Shown piece after piece: positions 1 to 6,078 of a stretch of 7,419 nt of DNA. The number at the start of each line of letters is the position of its first letter. Position 1 is the stretch's first letter. The translations under genes were made by a program, and so were the position numbers. Source of the stretch: Flavobacteriaceae bacterium (GTDB lineage Bacteria; Bacteroidota; Bacteroidia; Flavobacteriales; Flavobacteriaceae); assembly GCA_023254815.1 (NCBI GenBank), contig JALRKI010000146.1, forward strand, positions 1 through 7,419, written 5' to 3'. The notes under the pieces are model-generated. The model was not told where the DNA came from. It was given only the letters and a program-made list of their open reading frames with translations, and did not search any database.

Positions 1-32
1 AATGCATAATCTAAATCCAATGCGATATACTT

Positions 33-61
33 ATTAAAAAACCCCAACTAAAGTTGAGGTT
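33..61 (-). terminator. Rho-independent terminator of the tRNA-Val unit
   Basis: Read on the minus strand, positions 61 to 40 form a hairpin: AACC.CAACT pairs with AGTTG.GGTT around a short loop, with one mismatch (44/57). It is followed directly by TTTTTTAA (39 down to about 33). The U-tract exists only on the minus strand; the plus-strand reading is followed by AAAAATG. It therefore ends transcripts coming from the tRNA, and probably any read-through from folC, since no hairpin lies between folC and the tRNA. Confidence 0.85.
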
Positions 62-68
62 AAAAATG

Positions 69-143
69 TGGGCGCTGAGGGATTCGAACCCCCGACCCCT
101 TGGGTGTAAACCAAGTGCTCTGAACCAACTGAGCTAAGCGCCC
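69..143 (-). tRNA. tRNA-Val (anticodon TAC)
   Basis: A full cloverleaf is visible on the minus strand. The acceptor stem GGGCGCT/AGCGCCC is perfect over 7 bp, with discriminator A at position 69. The D stem is GCTC/GAGC around AGTTGGTTCA. The anticodon stem is CTTGG/CCAAG with loop TTTACAC, giving anticodon TAC (plus positions 106-108), which reads the valine codon GTA and, with wobble modification, other GTN codons. The variable loop has 5 nt. The T stem GGGGG/CCCTC, with one G-U pair, closes the loop TTCGAAT. CCA is not encoded (the 3' flank is CAT), so it must be added after transcription. It lies between its own promoter (160-190) and terminator (33-61). Confidence 0.97.
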
Positions 144-159
144 CTCAAGGGTTGGACGG

Positions 160-190
160 CAAATATAAACTCAAATATTGGAGTAGCAAA
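160..190 (-). promoter_or_regulatory. Bacteroidota-type promoter for tRNA-Val
   Basis: On the minus strand there is TTTG (190-187), exactly 19 bp of spacer (186-168), then TATATTTG (167-160). This matches the known Bacteroidota consensus of a -33 TTG/TTTG and a -7 TAnnTTTG at 19-21 bp spacing. The predicted start of transcription is about 5-7 nt beyond position 160. That leaves a leader of about 10 nt before the tRNA 5' end at 143, which RNase P would remove. It sits entirely in the 54-bp gap after the folC stop, so the tRNA can be made independently of the upstream operon. Confidence 0.8.
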
Positions 191-197
191 TATTATT

Positions 198-1415
198 CTA
201 AATAATTTCAGCTACCACAAAATTACTGCCACAAATTAGAATCAAATCATCAGTGTTTGCAACCTTTTGAGCCGATTCTAGGGCTGCCCTTACGCTTCCG
301 CAAGAATGAGCCTCTAGCCCCCTTTCTTGTAAATATGTACTCAATTGGTCCGAAGACAAGGCCCTTTGGTTGTCTGCATTACAGCAAAAATAGCTGGCAT
401 CGGTAGGTAACAGTGACACAATACCATCCAAATCTTTGTCTTTCATAACCCCGAAAACAACAAGTAAATGTGTGAACGACATGTTTTTTACTTGTTCAAA
501 AAGAACACGCATGCCATCCACATTATGAGCTACGTCGCAATAAACATAGGGATTTTGAGACAATTGCTGCCATCTTCCGGAGAATTGAGTCGTGGAAACG
601 ACTTTTTTAAAACCCTCTACCATAGCTTTTTCGGGGACTTCCCATTGGAGTCTTTTTAATTCATTAATAGCAGCAGCAGCTGTTTTCACATTGAATCGTT
701 GGTAGCTTCCTTTGAGATCGCAGTCGTAAAATGGGATATCTTGTTCTGAGGCAAAAAGAATTTTTGCGTTCATTTTTTCCGCTTGATTTTGAAAAACAGC
801 CTTTGTTTCTGTTGTATATTCTCCTATTACTACGGGGATATTAGGTTTAATGATTCCAGCCTTTTCAAGAGCAATTTCCTTTAACGTATTACCTAACAAA
901 CTCGTGTGGTCCAATCCAATGTTTGTAATTACAGACAAAATGGGATGAATGACATTAGTGGCATCCAAGCGACCTCCTAAGCCTACTTCGATAACTGCAA
1001 TATCCACATGGTGTTTGGCAAAATAAACAAAAGCCATTGCCACGGTGAGTTCAAAGAAAGACAATTGTTGTCCTTTAATATAATCCAGGTTTGTTTCAAC
1101 AAATTCGACGACCTCATTTTCAGATATTGGAGTGCCGTTTATTTTAATGCGCTCTCTAAAGTCCTTCAAATGAGGAGAAGTGTAGAGCCCTACTCTAAAG
1201 CCAGCTGTCTGCAGAATTGAACTTATCATGTGGCTTGTTGATCCTTTACCATTGGTACCAGCTACATGAATCAAAGGGAAGCTACTTTGAGGTTGATTGA
1301 GGTAATCGCAAAATCGGGAAATATTATTTAAATTTTTAAAAATGGCTCGAGAACCTTGAAGCTGATAATTCGGTAATTGAGCAAAAAGCCAATCAGTAGT
1401 TTCTTGATAGGTCAT
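198..1415 (-). CDS. folC: Bifunctional dihydrofolate synthase / folylpolyglutamate synthase
   Basis: This is an ATP-dependent Mur-ligase-family enzyme of the cytoplasm. It adds glutamate to dihydropteroate (making dihydrofolate) and extends polyglutamate tails on folates. The 405 residues are close to the family's usual length (about 420 in E. coli). Visible motifs are the P-loop GTNGKGST at 53-60, TSPHL at 79-83, the EVGLGGRLDATN block at 143-154, ITNIGLDH at 163-170, and LEKAGIIK at 183-190, whose K185 matches the carbamylated metal-site lysine. The C-terminal domain has FSGRWQ at 278-283, DVAHN at 294-298 (usually DGAHN) and a terminal GSNFVVAE. The ATG follows the TAA of the TonB-like gene with no intervening base (TAAATG), so translation is probably coupled. 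Bifunctionality is inferred because it looks like the usual single bacterial FolC; a monofunctional enzyme cannot be excluded. Confidence 0.95.
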   Translation of the reverse strand: MTYQETTDWLFAQLPNYQLQGSRAIFKNLNNISRFCDYLNQPQSSFPLIHVAGTNGKGSTSHMISSILQTAGFRVGLYTSPHLKDFRERIKINGTPISENEVVEFVETNLDYIKGQQLSFFELTVAMAFVYFAKHHVDIAVIEVGLGGRLDATNVIHPILSVITNIGLDHTSLLGNTLKEIALEKAGIIKPNIPVVIGEYTTETKAVFQNQAEKMNAKILFASEQDIPFYDCDLKGSYQRFNVKTAAAAINELKRLQWEVPEKAMVEGFKKVVSTTQFSGRWQQLSQNPYVYCDVAHNVDGMRVLFEQVKNMSFTHLLVVFGVMKDKDLDGIVSLLPTDASYFCCNADNQRALSSDQLSTYLQERGLEAHSCGSVRAALESAQKVANTDDLILICGSNFVVAEII

Positions 1416-2246
1416 TTATTGAGTCACCCTGAAATTAACAATTACAAATCCAATTTGTATCGGTGGAGCGAGAGGATCAGCGGACCAACGATAGGATAAA
1501 GCAGTTTGCTCTGCCGCGCTGTAAAGACAAATATCGCCATTGGTTCCTCTTTTACCGGGAATGGCCCTGACCACTTGTCCAGATCGATTGACTTGAATTT
1601 CTACAACCACAGTACCTTCTTCATCGCAGTTAGGTTTGACTTTCGAATTGCTGGGCTTTCCTCGACCATTGAGTCCATACCCCACTCCCCCTTGTCCGGA
1701 TCCTGAGAGTCCAAAATAAGCAGGAGCATAGGGATCGCCATTGGGCTTGCCTTGGTCTGTATTACCTTCCGCCATGCCTTGTCCAGACTGACCAGTATTC
1801 TGATTTTCGATTTTACCGAAGAGGTTGTCAAGCTTGGTCTTTTTTAAATTTTGCTCTGACTCTAGTCTCGCTCTTTCATCAGCCTTTTCTTGGGCCTCGG
1901 ATTGCGCTAATTTTTGGACTTCAGAGGGTTGTTTAGATTCCTTTTTAATTACTAATTCCTCGGACTTATTTTGAGTAATCACTTCTTCGGAGTCTACATT
2001 TTCAGAGGATGTAATGCTCTCACTAGTGCTTTCTTGATTTTGGGTCAAATTTTCTGGGAACATACTCGCTTGTTGCAACTTACCTTCTCCAGTGTCAGAC
2101 GTACCGAAGTTCACAGTAAGTCCATACTCCAAAGGTGGATCTAAATAGGGTAATCCGAACAAAAACAACAATAACAGCAGCATGGTCATGATGACTGCAG
2201 TTATTCTGGCTGACTTCTTTTCGTGATTTGTTTTAAAAAGGCCCAT
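1416..2246 (-). CDS. TonB-family energy transducer (TonB/TolA-like)
   Basis: This 276-aa protein is the likely periplasm-spanning partner of the adjacent ExbB/ExbD motor. A basic N-terminus (HEKKSAR, residues 8-14) precedes one membrane anchor at about 15-34, as expected for a cytoplasm-in signal anchor. The periplasmic linker runs from about 40 to 205: Ser/Gln/Glu-rich to about 95, then a charged segment likely to be helical (about 96-146), then a Gly-rich stretch (about 150-200). The C-terminal domain (about 205-276) has the TonB-like pattern GTVVVEIQVNRSGQVVRA and ends in a hydrophobic strand, FVIVNFRV. It lacks the Pro-Lys repeats of classical TonB. Two cysteines (C207, C240) could form a disulfide. 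It starts 2 bp after the exbD stop and abuts folC. Whether it energises TonB-dependent receptors or acts in a Tol-type envelope role is open. Confidence 0.87.
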   Translation of the reverse strand: MGLFKTNHEKKSARITAVIMTMLLLLLFLFGLPYLDPPLEYGLTVNFGTSDTGEGKLQQASMFPENLTQNQESTSESITSSENVDSEEVITQNKSEELVIKKESKQPSEVQKLAQSEAQEKADERARLESEQNLKKTKLDNLFGKIENQNTGQSGQGMAEGNTDQGKPNGDPYAPAYFGLSGSGQGGVGYGLNGRGKPSNSKVKPNCDEEGTVVVEIQVNRSGQVVRAIPGKRGTNGDICLYSAAEQTALSYRWSADPLAPPIQIGFVIVNFRVTQ

Positions 2247-2248
2247 GA

Positions 2249-2638
2249 CTACGGTTTTACAGCCAGTATAACTTTGAGTTTATTTCGATTTGCAATGTCC
2301 ATGACAAAAGCAACCTTGCTTATCGGCACCGATTCCTCGGCTCGTAACGTGACTGTAGGAGATGAGTCTTCAGAAGTTGCGTTAAGTAATGCCATTTCCA
2401 AATTATTCTGTGCGACCGTCTGTTGGTCAATATAAAACTGCAAATCCTTAGTGATGGTAACTGCAACCGAGTTTTTATTGGTCGTTTTACCTGTTGCGCT
2501 AGGAAGGAGAATGTCAATGGCATTAGTAGTAACCAGTGTTGATGCCAGCATAAAAAAGATCAGCAAAAGAAAAACGATATCCGTCATTGAAGCCATGCTG
2601 AACTCGGGCTTAATCTTATTTTTTCCTTCAATTTTCAT
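2249..2638 (-). CDS. exbD: ExbD/TolR-family biopolymer transport protein
   Basis: This 129-aa protein is the small subunit of the proton-driven ExbB-ExbD motor of the inner membrane. A short basic N-terminus (about 1-12) leads into PEFSMASMTDIVFLLLIFFM. D20, at the cytoplasmic end of the single membrane helix (about 18-37), matches the conserved proton-carrying aspartate of the family (D25 in E. coli ExbD). The IDILLPSATG segment (41-50) follows the helix, as in relatives. The rest is a small periplasmic domain ending in VILAVKP. Its length is close to the usual 130-145 residues. It lies 9 bp after exbB and 2 bp before the TonB-like gene, which is the classical gene order. TolR is the alternative name, because sequence alone does not separate the two subfamilies. 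Confidence 0.93.
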   Translation of the reverse strand: MKIEGKNKIKPEFSMASMTDIVFLLLIFFMLASTLVTTNAIDILLPSATGKTTNKNSVAVTITKDLQFYIDQQTVAQNNLEMALLNATSEDSSPTVTLRAEESVPISKVAFVMDIANRNKLKVILAVKP

Positions 2639-2647
2639 GCAGATGTC

Positions 2648-3349
2648 TTATGCTGGTTCATTCAACAAGTCTAAAAATTCTACCGAATTTGCTTCCATTT
2701 GATGAATCACTTTAGTTGTCTTAACTACCAAATGATTGTGCGCTATGTATCCTACAATTCCAACGATAAGACCCGCCACAGTCGTAGTCATGGCAGTATA
2801 AAGGCCATCAGCTAAAAGTTTGATGTCTATTTGTCCTCCAGAATTGGCAATTTCAAAAATGGACAAAATCATTCCAATGACTGTACCCAAAAAGCCAATC
2901 ATAGGAGCTACGCCTGAGATGGTTGCTAAAGTTGCTACGTTTTTTTCCAATTTATAGACTTCTAGTCGGCCTGCATTCTCAATCGCGGTGTTGATGTCAT
3001 CTAAGGGACGTCCTATCCTAGAAATCCCTGTACTGATTAGTCGTGAAACGGGAGAATCTACTTGAGCGCATCTGAGTGTGGCAGCCTCTACCTTTCCTGA
3101 GGCAATAAATTCTCTAATTTGACTCATGAAGGTTGGTGCAACCTTTGAAGCTGCCCGAATAGCGAATAGTCTTTCGAAATAAATATAAATTGCAAAAGTC
3201 AGCATAACAGTTAAAGAGCCAATGATAATCTGACCTGCCAAGCCTCCACTAATAATTAAATCGAATATAGAGAGTGATTTTTCAACTGATTCGGTGTTAC
3301 TACCTGATTCCAATCCACTCGATTGTAATGAATTTAAAATAATGTTCAT
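2648..3349 (-). CDS. exbB: MotA/TolQ/ExbB-family proton channel protein
   Basis: This 233-aa inner-membrane protein forms the proton-conducting stator core with ExbD. Three membrane helices are visible, at about 38-60, 138-165 and 186-206. The cytoplasmic domain between the first two includes the SRLISTGISRIGRPLDDINTA region. The family signature lies in helices 2 and 3: GFLGTVIGMILSIFEIA at 152-168 and GLYTAMTTTVAGLIVGI at 182-198, with conserved small and Thr residues lining the channel. The N-terminus carries about 37 Ser/Glu-rich residues before helix 1, probably periplasmic. It is first of the exbB-exbD-tonB trio and starts 50 bp after the nhaD stop. No convincing promoter of its own was found in that gap, so transcription from upstream is likely. 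TolQ is an alternative name. Confidence 0.92.
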   Translation of the reverse strand: MNIILNSLQSSGLESGSNTESVEKSLSIFDLIISGGLAGQIIIGSLTVMLTFAIYIYFERLFAIRAASKVAPTFMSQIREFIASGKVEAATLRCAQVDSPVSRLISTGISRIGRPLDDINTAIENAGRLEVYKLEKNVATLATISGVAPMIGFLGTVIGMILSIFEIANSGGQIDIKLLADGLYTAMTTTVAGLIVGIVGYIAHNHLVVKTTKVIHQMEANSVEFLDLLNEPA

Positions 3350-3399
3350 TCGAATATGTCTTTATAGTAGTGTAACGCAAAATTTGGTACTCAAGTATA

Positions 3400-4788
3400 T
3401 CAAATAATACTGCGCATAAAAACGAACACTAGTACACCGGCCAGGAAACCCAATAAAGCTAGCCATGCTATTTTCTTCAGATACCAAAAGAAATTGATTT
3501 GTTCCATTCCCATGGCCACTACTCCCGCGGCAGAACCAATTACCAACATACTGCCACCTGTGCCCGCAGCATAGGCAATAAAATGCCAAATAGGGCTGTC
3601 CATTGGTTCGGCAAACATTCCCAAACTGGCTGCAACTAATGGAACATTGTCAATTACCGAAGAACTGACGCCGAGCAAAATAACTACCAAGTCAGAAACA
3701 GGTGCGGTTGACAACTCTGTTCCAACCATGGGTAATGAATTTCGCATGGCTGTAGCAAACTCAAACAGCAATCCCATTGACTCGAGAGCAGCTACGGCCA
3801 TTAAAATGCCCAGAAAAAATAATATACTAGGAAGTTCAATTTTTGACAAGGATTGATGCACAGGGCCATGAGTGGCTTTGTCATTTTCTTCTTTTTGAAC
3901 ACTGGACATATTGAATTTGCTGGAGCTAAACACCTCGGCAAAAGCGGCTACCACGCCAAGTGAAAGCATCATACCAACATATGGGGGCAAATGGGTTATT
4001 GTTTTAAATATTGGCACAAACACAATAGCACCTAATCCGAGGTAAAGCATCTTTGAAGAATGGGGATTTTCGGGTCTCTCGGAAGCCTTTAGAGGCTCGA
4101 ACCGTCCACGAAACGTTGGCATAAGGGAAGCAATAAAAACAGGAACTGCGAGACTCATCATAGATGGAAGCAACAAATATTCAACAAGATGGAAAGCTGA
4201 AACTTTGTTACCAATCCATAGCATAGTGGTAGTTACGTCTCCAATCGGTGACCAAGCTCCACCAGCATTGGCTGCTATTACTATCATTCCAACATACATT
4301 AGCCTTGATTCCCTATCAGCAATCAGTTTTTGCAAAATGGAAATTAGGACTATTGTGGCTGTTAAATTGTCTATAATCGCCGACAAGAAAAACGCCAATC
4401 CTGAAAAAAGCCATAATATTTTTCGTTTACTTCTCGAGCGAACAAATTTATTTATAGTAGAAAAGCCATCGAAATAATCAATGATTTCAACAATAGTCAT
4501 AGCCCCAATCAAAAAAACGAGAATCTCAGCTGTTTTCCCCAAATGATGAATTAACGATCCTTCGAGAATATGAATCTTTTCTACGCCAGAAAACATAGAA
4601 AAACCATCTATCATGCTGTGTAATTTAGAGTCAAACCAGGTATTGACGTTTCCTATTCCCAGTGAAATCACAGCCCACATTACAGCCATCATTATCAGGG
4701 CAGGTATTAATTTGTCAACTTTGAGACTGTGCTCTAAGGTAATGGCCAAGTAGCCAAGGAGGAACAAAGAAATAATAATTGCTTCCAT
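3400..4788 (-). CDS. nhaD: NhaD-type Na+/H+ antiporter
   Basis: This 462-aa polytopic inner-membrane protein of the ion-transporter (ArsB/NhaD) superfamily has roughly ten or more hydrophobic segments along its whole length. NhaD exports Na+ (or Li+) in exchange for H+ and supports pH and salt balance. Two pseudo-symmetric halves carry the inverted-repeat motifs: SAIIDNLTATIVL (136-148) with NAGGAWSPIGDVTTT (174-188) in the first, and SSVIDNVPLVAAS (376-388) with AGTGGSMLVIGSAAGV (408-423) in the second. The paired Asp-Asn residues (D140-N141 and D380-N381) are candidate ion-binding residues. A hydrophilic loop at about 289-318 separates the halves. The length is usual for the family. The start is 4 bp after the dehydrogenase stop (TAA TTTT ATG), implying co-transcription. 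Another cation specificity within the superfamily is possible but less likely. Confidence 0.9.
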   Translation of the reverse strand: MEAIIISLFLLGYLAITLEHSLKVDKLIPALIMMAVMWAVISLGIGNVNTWFDSKLHSMIDGFSMFSGVEKIHILEGSLIHHLGKTAEILVFLIGAMTIVEIIDYFDGFSTINKFVRSRSKRKILWLFSGLAFFLSAIIDNLTATIVLISILQKLIADRESRLMYVGMIVIAANAGGAWSPIGDVTTTMLWIGNKVSAFHLVEYLLLPSMMSLAVPVFIASLMPTFRGRFEPLKASERPENPHSSKMLYLGLGAIVFVPIFKTITHLPPYVGMMLSLGVVAAFAEVFSSSKFNMSSVQKEENDKATHGPVHQSLSKIELPSILFFLGILMAVAALESMGLLFEFATAMRNSLPMVGTELSTAPVSDLVVILLGVSSSVIDNVPLVAASLGMFAEPMDSPIWHFIAYAAGTGGSMLVIGSAAGVVAMGMEQINFFWYLKKIAWLALLGFLAGVLVFVFMRSII

Positions 4789-4792
4789 AAAA

Positions 4793-6019
4793 TTAAATTA
4801 ATTGATTTAGGGCAATTTCAAAAGCTTTTGCACTTATACCAGTCTGTGATATGTTTTTGTCAAGTACTTTTTGCAATGCTTTTAAAATTGTTTCTGATGT
4901 ATCGTTAAAAATGGCTTCGTCTGTTATGGCTACCCGCCCTTCCATAAAGTAAGCGAATACTCTTGCCATACCGCAATTCGAAATGAAATCTGGAATTAAG
5001 GCCAGTTTAGCGTCGGCGTAGGCCATAATCGGTCCAAAGAAAATTTCTTGATCGGCAAAGGGCACATTAGCTCCACAGGATATCACCTTTAACCCAGAAT
5101 CAACCATTTGATCCAATTGAGATTTAGTGATCAATCTTGAAGCAGCACAAGGAGCGAAAATCTCTGCCTCAGTGCCCCATATCGTTTTGTTAATTTCATC
5201 AAAGGGAATCATGTTTTCGGCAAACAAGCTGTTGCCTTTTTTATCCAAGAAAAACTTCTCTATTGCTGAGTGTTCAAACCCTTCGGGGTTAAGAACTCCT
5301 CCTTCTCTGTCTATGATTCCTACAATCTTGACACCCATTTTCGACAAATAATAACAGGCGGCTGAACCAACATTACCAAAGCCTTGCACAATGGCTCTTT
5401 TTCCTGATACCTTATCCTGCTTGAGAGTATAATAATGGCTCACCGAAACTGCTACTCCAAATCCAGTAATCATATCGGCAATGGTCAATTTTTTGGTAAT
5501 ATCTGGAGTAAATTTAGGATTCTCAATGACCTTGATTACACCATGTCTAAGCTGACCTATTCTGTTGATTTTTTCAGCTTCAGTTGGTTTAAAATGTCCT
5601 GAAAAAACGCCCTCCTGGGGGTGCCATACGCCACTTTCTTCAGTAATGGGAATGACCTCATGAATTTCATCGACATTCATGTCTCCCCCAGTGCCATAAT
5701 AACTCTTTAATAATGGACTAACTGCTTTATACCACCGTTCCAAAACACCTTTTTTTCTTGGGTCTTTAGGGTCAAAATTAATGCCAGATTTCGCTCCTCC
5801 AATGGGCGGTCCAGAAACTGTGAACTTCACTTCCATAGTTTTTGCTAAGGAAAGTACTTCATCTTCATTGAGACCAACTCTCATTCTTGTCCCTCCTCCA
5901 GCAGCACCCCCTCTGAGTGAGTTAATAACCACCCAACCCTCGGCTTCTGTCTGTGGATCATTCCAATGAAAAACTATTTCAGGGGGTTTCGATTCAAATT
6001 TTTGAAGTAAGTCTTTCAT
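4793..6019 (-). CDS. Glu/Leu/Phe/Val-family amino-acid dehydrogenase, substrate uncertain
   Basis: This 408-aa cytoplasmic enzyme is expected to catalyse reversible NAD(P)-dependent oxidative deamination of an L-amino acid to its 2-oxo acid plus ammonia. The N-terminal dimerisation/substrate domain (to about 185) has GGGTRMR (41-47), K65, K77 in PPIGGAKSGI and D113 in GTGGDMNV; K65, K77 and D113 match the two catalytic-site lysines and the aspartate of the family. The C-terminal Rossmann domain has GFGNVG (213-218), then D237 in IIDREGG, an acidic residue at the end of the second strand that favours NAD+ over NADP+. APCAA (289-293) and GANVPF (316-321) are recognisable variants of family blocks. 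The residue before GG-T-R is G41, where glutamate dehydrogenases have a lysine that binds the side-chain carboxylate, so glutamate is doubtful as substrate. It is the first gene of the run, with a -7-like element just upstream. Confidence 0.88.
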   Translation of the reverse strand: MKDLLQKFESKPPEIVFHWNDPQTEAEGWVVINSLRGGAAGGGTRMRVGLNEDEVLSLAKTMEVKFTVSGPPIGGAKSGINFDPKDPRKKGVLERWYKAVSPLLKSYYGTGGDMNVDEIHEVIPITEESGVWHPQEGVFSGHFKPTEAEKINRIGQLRHGVIKVIENPKFTPDITKKLTIADMITGFGVAVSVSHYYTLKQDKVSGKRAIVQGFGNVGSAACYYLSKMGVKIVGIIDREGGVLNPEGFEHSAIEKFFLDKKGNSLFAENMIPFDEINKTIWGTEAEIFAPCAASRLITKSQLDQMVDSGLKVISCGANVPFADQEIFFGPIMAYADAKLALIPDFISNCGMARVFAYFMEGRVAITDEAIFNDTSETILKALQKVLDKNISQTGISAKAFEIALNQLI

Positions 6020-6041
6020 AAAGTAAGGTTGTGCTCATTCA

Positions 6042-6049
6042 CAAATATA
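6042..6049 (-). promoter_or_regulatory. Candidate -7 promoter element of the dehydrogenase-nhaD operon
   Basis: The minus strand reads TATATTTG, a perfect match to the Bacteroidota -7 consensus TAnnTTTG. It lies in the 59-bp gap between anmK and the dehydrogenase, and would place the transcript start about 15-20 nt before the ATG at 6019. No TTG lies 19-21 bp further upstream, where the sequence is an A-run, so the -33 half is missing or degenerate. Read-through from anmK is also possible because no terminator hairpin was found between the genes. Confidence 0.5.
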
Positions 6050-6078
6050 GCGAATTAGAGCTGCATTTTTTTAAGAAA

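Noticed and set aside
1..33. Left edge, checked for a gene end or other signal
   Set aside because: Only 33 AT-rich bases without a recognisable element; too short to call.
1601..1831. A 76-codon minus-strand frame within the tonB-like gene
   Set aside because: It is fully contained in the stronger frame that carries the conserved C-terminal domain. It has no motif and no start context.
3350..3399. Possible separate promoter for exbB (TTGAGT ... TATAAA on the minus strand)
   Set aside because: The spacing is 22 bp with no TAnnTTTG match, and no other TTG/TAnnTTTG pair at 19-21 bp exists in the gap. A weak promoter cannot be excluded, but the sequence does not support one.
3362..3589. A 75-codon minus-strand frame overlapping the 3' end of nhaD and the gap before exbB
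   Set aside because: It is another frame of the nhaD end, which carries a clearly conserved membrane protein to its TGA at 3400. The composition is Cys/Trp-rich and not protein-like for this region.
468..5969. Plus-strand open frames of 60-90 codons inside the minus-strand genes (for example 468-659, 1008-1220, 2223-2435, 4205-4477, 5127-5351)
   Set aside because: Each lies opposite a well-supported conserved gene, shows no recognisable motif, and has no promoter or spacing to support it. They are antisense shadows.
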